A DNA stretch of 64,000 bases from Vitellaria paradoxa (GCA_019916065.1 CM034242.1:46312626-46376625); one strand, 5' to 3'; counted from the stretch's first letter, positions 13,501-28,500 are shown. Numbers and translations: made by a program. The notes: a model not told the origin generated them from the sequence alone.

Positions 13501-16500
13501 GTTATTGATTCTATGGCTTACGCAAAGCTGGTATGTTATGCATAAAATCAGTAGACGGTAATAAGAACTTGCGACTATTTATATTATGCGTGGAATGGTA
13601 TATATTTGTTTATTGACATCAGATTTTGTTTTTTATATAACTCACTCAAGAGCACATGATGACAAAAATTGCATCAAATCTTGCCATGTTATTTGACGTA
13701 TGGGGGATGTTATACTATTTTTTTTGATATGAAAATCAGTAGCTCAATATAGGGATATTTTCATAGCATAATACTGTGTTCAGCCGCCACTGGCCTAGAG
13801 CTTTTTGCCTGTAGATTTTTTACTTCAAAGAAAGCTGTCTTGCTTCCTTTCACAAAGTGGCTCTCTAAAGTCATTAACTTATGGACCTAAGGATGATAAT
13901 TTTTACTCAACAAACCATCTATTTGTTTGCCCAAAGCTCATCAAATGTATCATAATCTTTGGTGCTCCTACTGGTTAGTGTCCCCAATGGCCTAATGGAT
14001 AACTATAAGTTAGCTACTGTGGCCCTAGGACATCCATTGTTCAATTGAATGGACTGAGCCATGGATGTGGGTGTAGTTTCTAATAAGCAGAAAGCTGGCT
14101 CCATCGGCAGCCCAAATTGCGTTGCATGCTTTGTGGTGGTGATATTATACTATTGAAAAAATCTGTCTTGTTAAGATCGGAAGAAAATGGTTAATTGAGT
14201 TATAAGAAGCATGTATATAGATATGGAATACAAATACGACAATTTTAAAAAAATAGGGATACAAACACGGCTAGAGTATGGTAAAAAAATATAAATTTTG
14301 TATATTTTTATTAGTTATATATGTGAATATAATATTCACAATAAAATTGATTTAATATATAATCGAAGATATAAAACATAACAGCATATAATTTATAAGA
14401 TTTTATAATTTTAGGAATTTTGATTATTCAAATTTAGAATTTTCTTAATCATATATTTGAAGAAAAAATGATAAAATAATAAAACAAGTCATGTGACGTG
14501 TCTAACACGTATCTTGGAGTGTCCGAGGAGTGTGTGTGTCTGATATGTATCGGATATGGATACAGCACTCATTTTAAAATGTCCATGCTTCCCAGGTTGA
14601 GTTGAAAGATGAGAGAATTTCGATGGAATTAAACGAGATTCCTTGTTTTTCACGCTTTAAAATAAAAATCTTGATTCTGTTTTGACACGAAGTCATGTAC
14701 TTGCACGATTGCTTCTCTTTGTGATGACAATGCAAGTGTTTCTTCTTCAGCATTTATTTCCCAAGGACCACTGTGAAACCAAGTTGTTGTAGGGGACAAC
14801 TATTTCTATCCAATAGAATAGATATGAAAATTGATTTTGTAGGACTTGTAACACCTGTGCTAGTTGAAAGGAAAAGAAGAGAGTGGAAGAGAATTAATTT
14901 TTCCTACCTCTTTTGAATTATATCTATAATTAGGGATTACAATGGAAAGGAAAATACAAATATTGACGCAACTCGACATAGTTGTCAAGGACATGAACAA
15001 ATACATCACAATCAAAGATATGTGGGAAGAGAAGCAAGGGAGAAAACATTCATGGTAAAGAATATAAAAAGGTAATTTGTTGGACAAAGCAGGTGTGGGG
15101 ACCCCCTTAATAAGGTAGTAGGTGGTGAGGGTTCCATCGACCAAACAGGGCTTAGGCGCATGCGTATGAAATGTCAAGGTACTTGTAACGTCTAATAAAT
15201 GACAATGTTTTCGTTCAACAACATCATGTTGTTGAGAGGTGTGAAGGCAAGTGGTTTGATGAATAATGTCTCCATCAATACAAAAAGTATGAATAATGGA
15301 CTAAATGTACTCTAAAAGTATTATCATATTGAAAAATTTTAATTTTTTGTCAAACTGAGTAAATATTTCATTATAGAAATTAGAAATGACAGAAGGTAAC
15401 TCACTGTTCTTTCATTCAAAAGAGCCATGTCATACAAGAATAGTCATTAACAAAAATCACAGAGTAGGAAAAACCATTAATGCTATTAATGTAGGAAGGT
15501 CCCCAAACAACTGTATGAGCTACATAAAAAGGTGCTTACTCATAACTAACACCATGACTAGGAAATGAGCTATGGTGATACTTGTCAAGCTGATAGACTT
15601 CACATTCTAGATTAGACATTGGACTTAAATTCGGAACAACAAGCTTTGACCTAGCTAATGGCAATGACCCAGACAAAAGTGCCATAGAAGGGATGGCATA
15701 GAAGTATGAAGTTCTATAGAAGAAATGTGCTTTGGGGGAGGGGGTAAATCATGATCTAGATGATGAGGGGCCAAAATTCTCTCAATTAGACACATGACGA
15801 GGTGAGCAATCACATAGCACAATGTTATACAATGTTATGACGAACACTAGTAAAGTCAGAGAACAAAGAAGAATTACAGCAGATGGGAACTAGCTCCAGA
15901 ATCAATAATCCAAGGGGGAGAGGAGCATTCCAGAAGGGTCGGATTCCTTGAGTCGGCTAAAGTAATAGTAAAGGCCAATGGGGTGTATACATGCATAGAC
16001 TAAATAAGTTCTTACAACTGTGAAGAACAAAAAGAGAATGTCTTCTAAGACACAGAAGTGGTAGCTCCACTATCGGCGATAGAAGATTGTGACGAAGAAG
16101 GGTTATCAACACTGTGATGTTCTTGCTCAACTTTGCCATACTTCTTTAGCAACTCCAAACACAAATTGAATGTCTCCTTCCACCACAAACACTACGGCTC
16201 CCACAATTACCACGAAAAGCACACTGAGAGGTGCCCCCACGACCATAGTTTCAAAAATTGGCTGTTACTGTTATGTAATGTTTTTGGACCTTTTCGTTAC
16301 TGTTAAATTTTTATTTTTTTATCTGATACACCTTTGTTACACGTCCGTTACACCTTGCTATGTTTGTTATTTTCTGTTACTGTTACATCAACCGTTACCA
16401 TTTTTTAAAACCATGCCGATGACCAATGTAATTGTTGGCAAGAGTAGAAGAATCAGAAGTAGGAACTAAAGAAGGAGTCTTTATGGAGGTCTGGGTACCC

Positions 16501-19500
16501 AATTAAGATCCTTGTATACATAAGTAAGCACTACTGGCACTAGGTATGGTCTCACTGGCTACAATCTAATCCTTCAAACCACGTAGGGAAGGACTGAGAT
16601 TAGTTAAAAAATTAGCAATCATAAATTCCTTCTAATATTTCCTTTGCTATGATAAATTCTCGCGAAAGGGGTATACTGCAACAACTGCTCCCATAACCCT
16701 TTGAGGTGATTGTAATAGTTGGACAGGGACCTATCACCCTACTTTGTAGAGAACATCTCACACAAGAGATAAACATTGTTCTTCTGAGAATAGACTCTGC
16801 AAGGCTATACCAAATCTTGTTAGGCAAATCACAAATCTCAAGGATGGTGGCAACTGAGTCTTTGAAGCTATGCCAGAATGGACCCATGACATGGCATCCT
16901 TACTCATTCATACACAGTAGAGAGGATTAGTGAATGTGGGTGGATCATCGATGATGTATTGGAGTTTATCCTTCCCTTGAAGAAAAGTCTAAATAGCATG
17001 GGCCCAACTCAAATAATTTGTGCCATGCAGTTGGACATGCATCATGTGAGCTGCAGGTGGCTTTATATTGTCTAATATCTTCTTGATGGCACAGTGGATG
17101 GTTTCAGAGTCTGTCGTGTTGCTGAAGGATATACACTTATGGTGTTGATTATCTTGAGACACTCTCTCTCGTGGCCCATCCTAGTTTTATGCGTATTTTA
17201 CTTCTTGTTGTTAGTTGTTTTTGATCACTTTATCAGCTTGATATCAAGATGCCTTTCTTCATTATGATCTTAAATAGGAGGTCTACATGGAGCAATTGCT
17301 TGGGTTGTTCTTGGTAACGAGCATCTTGTGTGTCGTTTACATTAGGAGTTGTATGGCTTGAAACAATCTCATTGGGTTTGTTTTAATCACTTTAGTGATG
17401 TGGTTCTTGCCATTGGCTTTTGGCATTTTATGTATGACCATTTGGCTTTTGGAACCATTGTTTTGTTAGTCTATGGTGATGATATTTTAGTTCTTGTGAT
17501 GATTCTTTGTCATTTTGTTCCAAAACACCACTTAAGTTTTCAGTTTCAACTAAAGGCTTGGGGGTGTCTTTTGTTATTTCCTTGGCATTGAGGTGGCTTT
17601 CTTCTCTCGGGTTATTTCTCTCTCAGCAGTAGTATGTGGTTAATCTCTCATCTGAAACTAGGTCTCTCACTTCTTGTTGACTTTTGGGTTGACTATTTCG
17701 TCTTTATTCATATGCATTATGACAATCATGCCACCTTTTTATTGCAAATAATTTTGTTTTTCATAAGCATACCAAGCATATTGAAGTTGATTGCCACTTT
17801 ATTTGGGAGTCTGGGACCTATTATTAAAGAAGCAACTTGTCACTCCATAAGTTCGCTTTGGTTCTCAGTTACCTGAAATTCTCACTACACCATTAGCTTG
17901 GGCTTTATTTCACTAATTCTTATGCAAGCTGGGTATTTTTTTGTTTGTATGCTATAGCTTGAGGGAAGTGTTAGCAAGAACTTTTCGGTATGTTACTTAC
18001 TGTGGGGGCATTTTTTGTCGTTTTGATTGTGTTTTACACAAAATAAATATATGTGAGGTGAAGGGGAAATGGCGTGTTCTTTAGAACCTTCTCTCTCCAA
18101 AACACTCTGTTTCTTCCTCTCTTTCTATCGTTATCCCTGAAGTTTTTCCTATTTTTGCGTTCTAACTGCAGCTAACAATTTAAAACCGCTGTAAGTGCCA
18201 AAGTGATGTTCTCTTTTTGTAAATCAGTATAGATATTATGTTTCTTTGTCAATTTGGTTGCATTTAGATAGTTTGATGATTGATCTGGCATTTAGTTTCT
18301 GTGATTTCTGTGATTATATAACTTGATTTGGCTTTTGATAATTTGCTGAATTGATTTGTATCATTAGACATCACTTATTGTTTGTTTTCATGCAGAATGT
18401 GCTACATTGGCACATCGTAGATACCCAATCTTTCCCTCTCGAGGTACCTTCATATCCCAAACTATGGGAGGGAGCCTATTCTATGTCGGAACGATATACA
18501 ATTGCTGATGCTGCTGCCATTGTCGGGCAAGTTATTTCTGAGTTGCTTTTGGTGGCTAAATAAGATAAAATCCTTAACTTGCACTTTCCTGAAATTTGAA
18601 TATTACTTGTTTGCAGTTATGCTCAGAGACGAGGAATTAATATATTGGCTGAAATTGATGTTCCCGGACATGCTTTATCTTGGTAGTTATGATTAATGCC
18701 TCTTCTCATTGTTTCTGTTATGCATCTTATTTTTGCTATATCAATAGAAAAACCTGTTCATGATTAATTCTTTTTTGATATGATAACATCACATTATGAG
18801 CAGATTAGCATGTAAATCTCTCTTCATCTCCAGCATGTAAATCTCTCTTCATCTCCTCATTCTTTGCTTTTGTTATGTTATTTTAGGTTTTGCTTCTTCT
18901 TTTTTTTTTTTTTTTAATTTCCTTTGCCCTTTAGGGTTTTTTTTTTTTTGGGGGGGGGGGGGGTTGGAACTTGGAAGGGGCTTGGATGATTGTGTAGGTT
19001 TCTTTGTGAGCATAGGGCAGAGAGTAGAAATTTGCAATTTTGGCCAATGTCTACACTTTGATACACAACACACAATTAACTCTACATGGCAAGCTTGTGA
19101 GAATAGGTCTATCCCAACGATAAGCACCTTAGAACTCCAGATATGTTGCAATTGAGATTTTTTTGTTTTAGCTTTGCTTTAACATGCGAGCTGTTTTTTT
19201 CATGTCAGATGATGTCAATTTCTTTCTCAACTGCTAAATGTGCTTAGCAAATGGTTTTGGATTTAGTTATTTTCTAGAAAAGTTTTTTGAATGCGAGTGA
19301 ATCTCTAGATGTTATTTAGATTTTGGCTGGGCCCATTAGGATAGGGTTGGCAATGTATGACATCATCTGCGAACGTGCCACGAAGTTACACAGGTTTGGG
19401 TTTGTCATAAATGGATTCGACCCGTTTATGACATGAAATTCACCAAATAATTGGGTCATAAATAGGTCAACTCGCATTGAAAAGTTTAATTAGAGTTATT

Positions 19501-22500
19501 GAGGCTATGTTAGGAAATAATGAGTACTAATATTGTAATTATGTCTCTTCTTTTTTTAATATATGAAATTTAGGTCTCTTATTTTATATTAGATTGTTAT
19601 AACTTAACAAGTATGATCAATTATATATCCCAGATATTATTTATAGTAACAAATAAATGTGTTTATTATGTATGGAGTACAAATTTTAATTATAATCATG
19701 TCCATTCTGTCTGATGTTATTTGATCTATTTAATTAACGAGTTTACCCGTTTTATAAATATGTTGTGTTAGGTTTAGTATAATGACGCGTTTAATTAATC
19801 TGGTTAGGTTAGGGTTAGCCTTATTCATGTCATGTCTCGTTTATGACACAATCCGTTTAGACACATGAATCCAGATTGCCACCCCTGCTTCAGGGGTTGT
19901 TCATTGGTGGTCTCGGGGGTTTTTGAGTCTTTTGACAGATGGGAATAAGCATATTAGGGAAGCCCCAAAATTTGGTTGTTCTTCCAGTTGCATAGGAATC
20001 CATGTAGGCATTGGTTTCAAGGAAGAATTTCTTATTTTCTTGTATTTGCTTACAAACTCCAATGTCTTTGTCACAAATTTGAAGCTGTTATTGCCTTGGA
20101 AAATTTGGAGTCAAGATCAAGAAAATGTTTTCTTTGTGGCTTTGCACAAATTCATCCAAGTGGCTATTATATGTATATATACCATCTGTAGGGGGACTGG
20201 CTATCCTGCCTTGTGGCCATCGAAGGATTGTCAGCAGCCACTTGATGTCAGCAACGAATTTACCTTCAAAGTAATAGATGGGATTCTTTCAGGTAAAATT
20301 ATTTCTTTACTTATGCAAACTTAATTTATTTTAAATGACTAATAAAAAAGTATTTAACATTCTCCAATCTTTTCTAATGATTCAGATTTCAGCAAGATCT
20401 TCAAATTTAAGTTTGTTCACTTGGGAGGTGATGAAGTTAATACCAGTGAGTTAGATAATTTTTGATCACGTTTATATTTCTCATACCATACAATCTGTCA
20501 TTAATTTCAAACAAAAAATACATGGAATGGGAAAGGCCAATAAACATTGCTGGTCCCACTAATGTTGGGTATTGCGAGGGGTAAAACAAGTGCCAAAGCA
20601 CAAAGTATTGTTTCCTTTCCAATGAAATTACCAAACATTTCTATTCCTGAGATACTGAAATGAACACTAATGATTACTCTAATGTTTACATCAAAACATA
20701 TTAAAACACACAAGAAGATAGCATAATGTACCAGAATTAGGTTTCTTACATTTAGATAAATTTTAATTTGTGCTTCTTAATATTTCTATTTATTTTCTAT
20801 TTTTGTGTTGTCTCAAAGTTTTCTGAAACATTTCTAAAATTTTTCCTTGTTAAGTGTAAATTACCTACTGAAATGAATTTCTTACTTTTTTTTTAAAAAT
20901 TTTTTTTTGGTCCCTGCTCAGTACAGATCTAATCTTTTGCATATTAGCACTGAATTTTTTATGTCCCTTGTAAATCCAAGGACCCCACATTTTATCAGCA
21001 CAGGTAAAAGAAACTAACTATAATCAACTCTGAGAAAAGCCTTCTTCTACTGCCTTTCATTCATTTTGGGCTCACTACAGGTAGAAGATTGTTTCGTGTG
21101 CCCTTTCTCTATGACAAAATGTAAACTTAAGTAGCTTAAGTGGATGACAACCATTGGAGAGTTTCTTCTTGGTCAACATGGCTGCATGAATCATTGATAA
21201 GTAAAACTACATCTTGTGAAAGATGCATACTTATTGTTAAGTCACTGATTGTTCCAAAAGTTTTAAGGTGATAGGAAATGACCTAAACAATGTATATTAA
21301 GTTAATACTACTCCTCACGTGCAATTCTGTCTTGCATGTGGAGTTGATAGACAAACAAATCAAACTGAAGTGGTGAAATAATCAAAACAGAACAGAGTGC
21401 ATAAGAATAAATGGGGGAACAAACACAACAAGAAGGATTGAACAGAGCGCATGGAGCTCTGATACTGTAATAAGTTACTAATTATCCTAAAAACTTACAC
21501 TATTTGGGGATGGGCCTAACGATGTGTGTCAAGCTAACTTAGCGCTTACAAAAGATACATTTTGTGAAACAATTCTAATCTCCAACATATCAATGTTTTA
21601 TAACATGCGTATGATCAATATGTCACACCAATAACAGTTCTAGTATCCTCTTTTGCACGTGTGTTCTTGGATGGTTTGTTCTGATATACCTGAGTACGTA
21701 GGCAGAAGACCTTCAATTTATGTCAATGTTTCTCTTTGTTTTTTTGAAACTAAACTTATATTTAATGATGATTACTCATTGACACATACAATTCAATTAT
21801 TAATTTCAGGTTGCTGGGTTACGACTCCTCGTGTAAGAAACTGGTAACAATCATAAAACCTTACTCATTCGTTTCTGCACTTCTAACAATTTTTTTTTAA
21901 TAATATGTTTTATTTTTTAATTTTGGGAGCAAGGCTTTGTTGAGTTAAAATTGTTTAATTTTCTTTCTTCTACTACTAAAGAGTAAAGACCTTTTTAACA
22001 AAATTATATTACATGTCAAAGTTATGTCTGGTTTGAAATATTTGCATACTAGCTATATTTTCTTCCATTTTCCTTTATTTCATTTTGTTGGCTTGTGGTT
22101 GGTGGTGGCATGTGGAGTTTTAACTTAACATTGACTAAGTTTATTTGATTTCTTCATTCTTTTTGGTGTTGGTTTTGCATATATTCATATTAAGATGACT
22201 AACCTTTTATTAACTGAGGTAGATGCGGTCTACATATTAAAGCAAAAACAGTTCAAAAAACCAAAGTGCTGTTTAATCATCTATTGCCAAGAAGACTAAG
22301 AAAAATCAAAAAATTGTTTAATGGAAGGTTTCACAAATTCTCTGCTTCTTGTTAAGTAACCAATTGTTCCAAAAACTTTAGTTTTCAGTTGGTAACAAAT
22401 GGACCAACAATGTATATCAAACTATCTTCACACTCCCCCTCACATGCGACTTTGATACCATTTTAATTCACTCAAACCTTAAAAAGGGGGAAAAAAAACT

Positions 22501-25500
22501 ATAAAAGACGATCCCCAAGAGATTTAGGAGTGCTATAATACTTAGGTGAGTGAGCACTCTATCGCAAAGAGAAAAGTTGCTCATATGCCTAAAAAATCTT
22601 TGAAATGATACTCCTTTAAGAGGAATCTATTAATGAATCCCATATGGCTTTAGAAGAGCTACACAAAGTCACGGTACGCAAAATTGAGAGCTCCAAGCTA
22701 TGCCATATCCAGCTCATAACAATGGCATTCCCAACCTGCCATTGTGAATAAATAGGAGATTATGAATTTGGTGGAGGATCTATAATATATATTTTCCAGC
22801 TAGCGGCCAATTAGGAATACAAGAATGGCATGAGACCTTACTAAATAATTATTTCCAATTAGCTTTTCACAGGAGGTGGACTTTGAAAGATTATCAACTG
22901 GCACAACTCATACAATAGGAAAAGACTTTATAACAGTAGTCTTAATCTTAGCGGGATTGGCAACCATAATACTTGACAAGAGCGGAAGAAAAATCAAGTA
23001 GCAAGTAACAAAGCACCAAGCGAGTAGCAAGTAGGTTTGGAGATGAGCAAACAGAGCACCAAGCAACAACGAATAACCAATAAGGCAATAGTAGCTTCAG
23101 ACCTAGGCGACGAACAAGGAGAAACTTAGACATAGAGTCTCGATCAAACATCAATAAGCAACGAGCACGAACGAGTAAAATACAAGCAACTAAGACATCA
23201 CAGATGAGTTATGAGCGAGTGAAGAATAAGTATGATCAACGAGCAAACAAAACATTAAGCGAGGGGCTACTATAGGTGTTTGGCTGTAAATTTTACTGCC
23301 GGAACTGCTGACCACGCCAACTGGGAATTCGCCCGTGAACCTGCCGAACAAAGATAAGAGAAAGTTTACGGCCGGAGAGGGGGTCTCTGGCCGAAAAACC
23401 CTCCGATGCTTAAGTCAGCCAATCGCTTTTGGGAGAGAACTTTTTCAGAGAAAATGAGTAATCAGATAAGTTGGCAATAGTTAGCTTCCCTTATTGTCGA
23501 GTCAGATCTCGTATTTATAGTAACGTAAAGTCATAAATAAAACAATACCTGGGATATGATTGTATTCAGACCTGCAAGTACTCTCTCCCTTTCCTTGCTT
23601 TAAATGCCTTTTACTTCTCATTTAATACCCCATACCTTTCATTAAATGCTCTTGGTAAGGGAAGACGGCGGAATAGCCGGAATCCAGTTGTCAAACTGTC
23701 TTTCTGTCACGTCAGTCAACTACTCTTAACGAAACGAACTAACTTAGTTCCTTCCTCAGAGATAAATACCTAGTTCAATAATAATTATGGTGCATTTATG
23801 GTTGTGAGCCCTCGTTAATGCTGTGGGTCCCAGGCCTAACATTTATTAGCCGCCAATCGATGGGCCGAACAAAGTAACTACTTAGGTCTTCGGCTACTGC
23901 CACGTAGCAACAGATTATCCATAGATACTGGGAATCAGGTATCTATTGGATTATTAATCCAAAGACCTGTGTCAATGTATAACACTCACGCGGAACGCTC
24001 GTGCAATCAATTAACTGTTTGGCAGAATGCCACGTGTCACATGTCAATGTGTTCGGTCAATTACTATGTGGCACAGTAAAATATGTTCGGCATTGGGCCA
24101 CGTGGCACCTTGACTATACTGTTCGGCACTTCATATGTCAAAGTATTATTTTACCCAACATTTTGCCCCCACTCTGGTTGGAAAAATATATTTTCCAAGC
24201 AGAGTAGTAAGTCAGAAAAGCCTTACCTTACCGATCCCTTCAATCTTTTCCGTGCGATTTGTCGTTTAGTGTCCTCCTGGCGCGCTTCAAATCCCCATTT
24301 CTCTCTCCTGGTAATGACACGCGTAGCGTCCCTTCAGCTTTTTATCTGCCGCGCCGCTTACACAGAACCCCAGATCTGAAGTGTTAAAACGTGAGTGGCC
24401 AAAAATTCAAAAATCGGGGCGGTAATAAATGCATTTTTTACCACCCGCTGCCCTTTTGCCTCCCACAGATATACATACATATATATATGCACGATTCATC
24501 TTCTTTGCTCCCTTTCTGCGATTCGAGCTTTCTAGTTTCCTTTGCTTTCTTTTTTGAGCTCTCATCTTTCCCGGCTTTCACTTCTCCTGTAAATCTTCGT
24601 TCCTGGTAAGTGAATCTTTCTAATCTAGCGTCTTCCAATATAGGTAAACTCGCCAACGAGCTCAACTCTGAGGAGAAAATTAGGGTTTTCAAGGAGAAGT
24701 ACCAGATTCCTCCAAATGTGGGAATCAGGCTCACCTAGGAGGGTGAGCGCGAACCAGGGGAATTCCCTGTAGTAGCTATCACTGAAGGTGGCCTTAGGTT
24801 CCCCCTGCATCCTTTTCTTCGCTCTATCATGAGCATCCTAGACCTCGGACCCAGGAACCTCATTCACAATTTCTACAGAATAGTCAATGGGGTGATAGAA
24901 ATAAACAGGCGATACGGGTTCCACATATCTGAGTGGGATCTGCTTTATTGTTACTCCATCCAGAAGGTGAAAAATGATGAGAACAGGTGGTATTTGAAAT
25001 CCCGACCAGAAAAAGCCTTGGTCCATATGCTACCTGATACGATTAAATCAGAAAGTGACTTGTGCGTCGTCACGGGTCACCGGACACACGATCCAGACGA
25101 AGATCGTTTTCCAATCGTCCCTTTGGTTTCTTTGGGCCCAGGTTGGTTGGCTTCAAGTGCTACCAGCTCTTACTCTTCTTAACCTTCTATTTTTGAAAGT
25201 ACACTAACCTTTTGATTCGATCTCTATGCAGCCGAACAAGCGAAGAAGTTTTGGGCCAAAGGTACTCGTGTAGATAAAGATCATCTTGATCAAGTATTTA
25301 AATTCCTTGGGGGTCCAGATCTTTACCCCTTTGCAAGATCAGTCCCAGTTCTGTTCGACTTCACTCCTTCTCATCAAACATTCATCGCTCCCCCCCAAGG
25401 TTTTGCCACCACAGAAGCAATCAGGCGGTTCCAGTGGTGGTTCAGGGCTACTGCCGACGAAAAAGAAAACTTCTACGTGCTGAAGCATCCAAAGTGGGTT

Positions 25501-28500
25501 CGTCCACCCCCTTTTGCTATTCCCTTGGTAGCCGAGCAAGTTTCTGCTCCCGAAACTGCAACTTCCTCACCCGCTGGGCAGCTGAGAAGGCGGAGACTTG
25601 TTCTTTTGGACGAGGAAGAGGAAGAAGAAGAAGAAGAAGCCAAGCTAGAACCTCCTCCTGCTTTTGAATATTTTTCTGACTTGGACAAAGAGAGGGAAGA
25701 AGACATGGCCCCTAAGATCGATTACAAAAGGCTTGCTCAGGAGAGAGCCAAGCAAGAGAAGGCCAACGAAGCCAAAGGAAAAGCCGACAAGGAGCGCAAG
25801 GCCGCTGGTAAGAGGAAGGCCGACGAGGCGAAGGTTCCTGCTCCTGTCCCCCTCGAACACATTCTGAAGGTTAAAATTGAAAAGGGGAAGGAGCAGGAAG
25901 CCCTTTGTTCTAAGACCTCCGATGCCCCTCTAGCAAAAAAGCAGAAGATTTCCTCGACTTCAGAGCTTCAAATCGTTGAAGCTTCGAAGCCGATCAAGGA
26001 TACTGCTGGAAAGGACGCCATTCCTCCCAAAGACGCGCCCCCCAAAGTTACAAGGCCCAGTTCCTCTCAACCCACAGGCCCCGTGCCCCTTCAAATTGAG
26101 TATCCTTCCAACCCGGTTCAGGACTCCCCCCCTTTTATTCCAAAAATTCTTATTCCAAGCCTTGAATTCCCAGAAGGCCAGCCGTTTACCATTATGGACA
26201 CAGCTTCAATCACGCCGAGAATATATCTCAAAGGCATCCTCCCTCCTCGAGACATCCAGGCTACGAGGAAAAACAAGTCAGAGGACATCCACAAAACCTT
26301 AATGAAGAATGCCATCTTGGTAAGTACAAAAATCTGTTCTTTGACTTTCCCTTCTTCTTTTCATATTGATTCTCATACCTATGAATTTTCTGATCCTCCT
26401 TTCTTCTTCCAGACTTCTCTTTATACCATGGAGCTTATCGCTCGAAATCAAGCCCTTGATGCCAAAGTTGAACAGGACAGGTCAGACATCAAAGATCTGA
26501 AAGCGAATGTAAGGAGCTTGGAAAAGGAGAAGAAAAATCTCCAATCCAACATTGATACTTTGGCAGAAGAGAGGAGCCGGCTTCGGGATGAGAAGAAGGA
26601 TCTCGAGCACTAACTGAACTCTGCCCTTGGCCATGCAGAGGCGAGCAAGGCTTGTGTGGAGTTCATGGATAAAATCTTGGCTCAGAAAGACGAGGAGTTG
26701 TTGGAAAAAATGGTAAACTTTCCAAGGATGAGTTCGAATTGAGCTCTTCGAGGACAGAACAGGAGAGGCTTCTCATGGCGGCAGAGGATTCCAGAGCTGA
26801 GCACATCAGGATGAGATAAGAACTTGAGAACCTCAAAGTGGAGCTCTGGCAGAAGAATCAAGCCCTCTGTGCAGCCGAAGAGAAAGCAAAAGTTGAGGTT
26901 GAGGCTCAAATAAATGACTGCGTGGAACAAATGAGGGATGCTCGCAACGAATTCTTCCTTGAGGGTTGGGAGGCTGCCATGAAGAAGAACAACATTGATC
27001 ACATCAACTCCATATATACAGAGGTCTCCTATCCAGATCCGCAACGTCCAGCTCCTCAGTTCAGCTTTGAATGCCCACCTCAGACTCCTTCCATCCAAAC
27101 TATCGAAGAAAGCATTGAGGAGGGAGAGGTTGAAGTGGAGAGTTCCCAGAAGGACACTACTTCCTAGGAACCTAAAGAAATTAATCTAATTGTGAAGAGT
27201 GATCCTACTAAGGAGGGAGAGAAGTGAGCCCCTCACCCCTTTTTGTTTTTGCTTCTCATTCCAATCATGTACAAAAATGCACCGAACAATGTAGTTTGTC
27301 TTTCTTAAATGAATGAAAATATTCCAGTCCTTTCTGATCTTTCCCTTGCTTTGCTTTTTGTATCTTTGCTTCTTTAGAACTGACGATGCGCTTATTGAAG
27401 AGTACTTTGATATGATCGCTGATGAAGTTATAGGAAGAGCTGCTGAAGAGTATCTTGAAGTGTTCTCCCATGAAATATCTACAAATCCTTACAATAAATG
27501 TTGATGTCCATTGTAACTTTACTTCAGAAATGTATAGTAAAATTTTATGAACTATTCTAGTACATGCTTTCACTCACTGGGGCTTACCTTATTGTTCATG
27601 TGTTTCGTGTTTGTGTTCATGTAAGTGCTTTGAACGAACATGGCTCAATAATCAAATTTTAATCAAACTGTCATAAAACTTGACTGAAATGCTTTAAAGA
27701 TCAAACCTTTTAAGGATAATAAATTTAAGTAATAAATTGCTTTTCATCAAGTAACTAGAAGTTTTTGGTAAAGAGGAATAACTTTAATGAATCTTACGAT
27801 AGCTTTTCACATATCTCAATTAGCTCGGCTTTCTTCTAACTTACATATAGCAACAGAGGCTTCCGCTTTTTGACAAAATTTTACTTTTCATATTAATGCC
27901 GAGCTTCCTTGAAATGATTCCTTGATTTTTGAGAGCTTTTGCTTCAATTGTACCAACGCTAGGCAAGCTGAGCATGGCTTCTTTTAAATAAGCTGAGGAA
28001 TTGAATCTCAGCCTAAAGAGAATACCTGGTCGATAAATAAACCAGGACTGAACCAACATCTAAAGGGATGTGGCGCCTTTCTGTACCAATGCCGGCAAGC
28101 CGAGCATGGCTCCTTTCTGATAATTCTTTTCAAAAAACTGAGGAATTGAATCCCAGTTTAAAGAGAATACCTGGTCGATAAATAAACCAGGACTGAACCA
28201 ACATCCAAAGAGATATGGCGCCTTTCTGTACCAATGCTCGGCAAGCCGAGCATGGCTCCTTTCTGATAATCCTTTTCAGAAAACTGCGGAATTGAATCCC
28301 AGTTTAAAGAGAATACCTGGTCGATAAATAAACCAGGACTGAACCAATATCCAAAGGGATGTGGCGCCTTTCTGTACCAATGCTCGGCAAGCCGAGCATG
28401 GCTCCTTTCTGATAATCCTTTTCTGAAAACTGCGGAATTGAATCCCAGTTTAAAGAGAATACCTGGTCGATAAATAAACCAGGACTGAACCAACATCCAA

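Noticed and set aside
25477..26613. 378-codon + strand ORF as an independent host gene
   Set aside because: It lacks an ATG at its start and is an internal exon-plus-intron stretch of the antisense ORF inside the Tat-type element; the frame continues upstream to 25,232.
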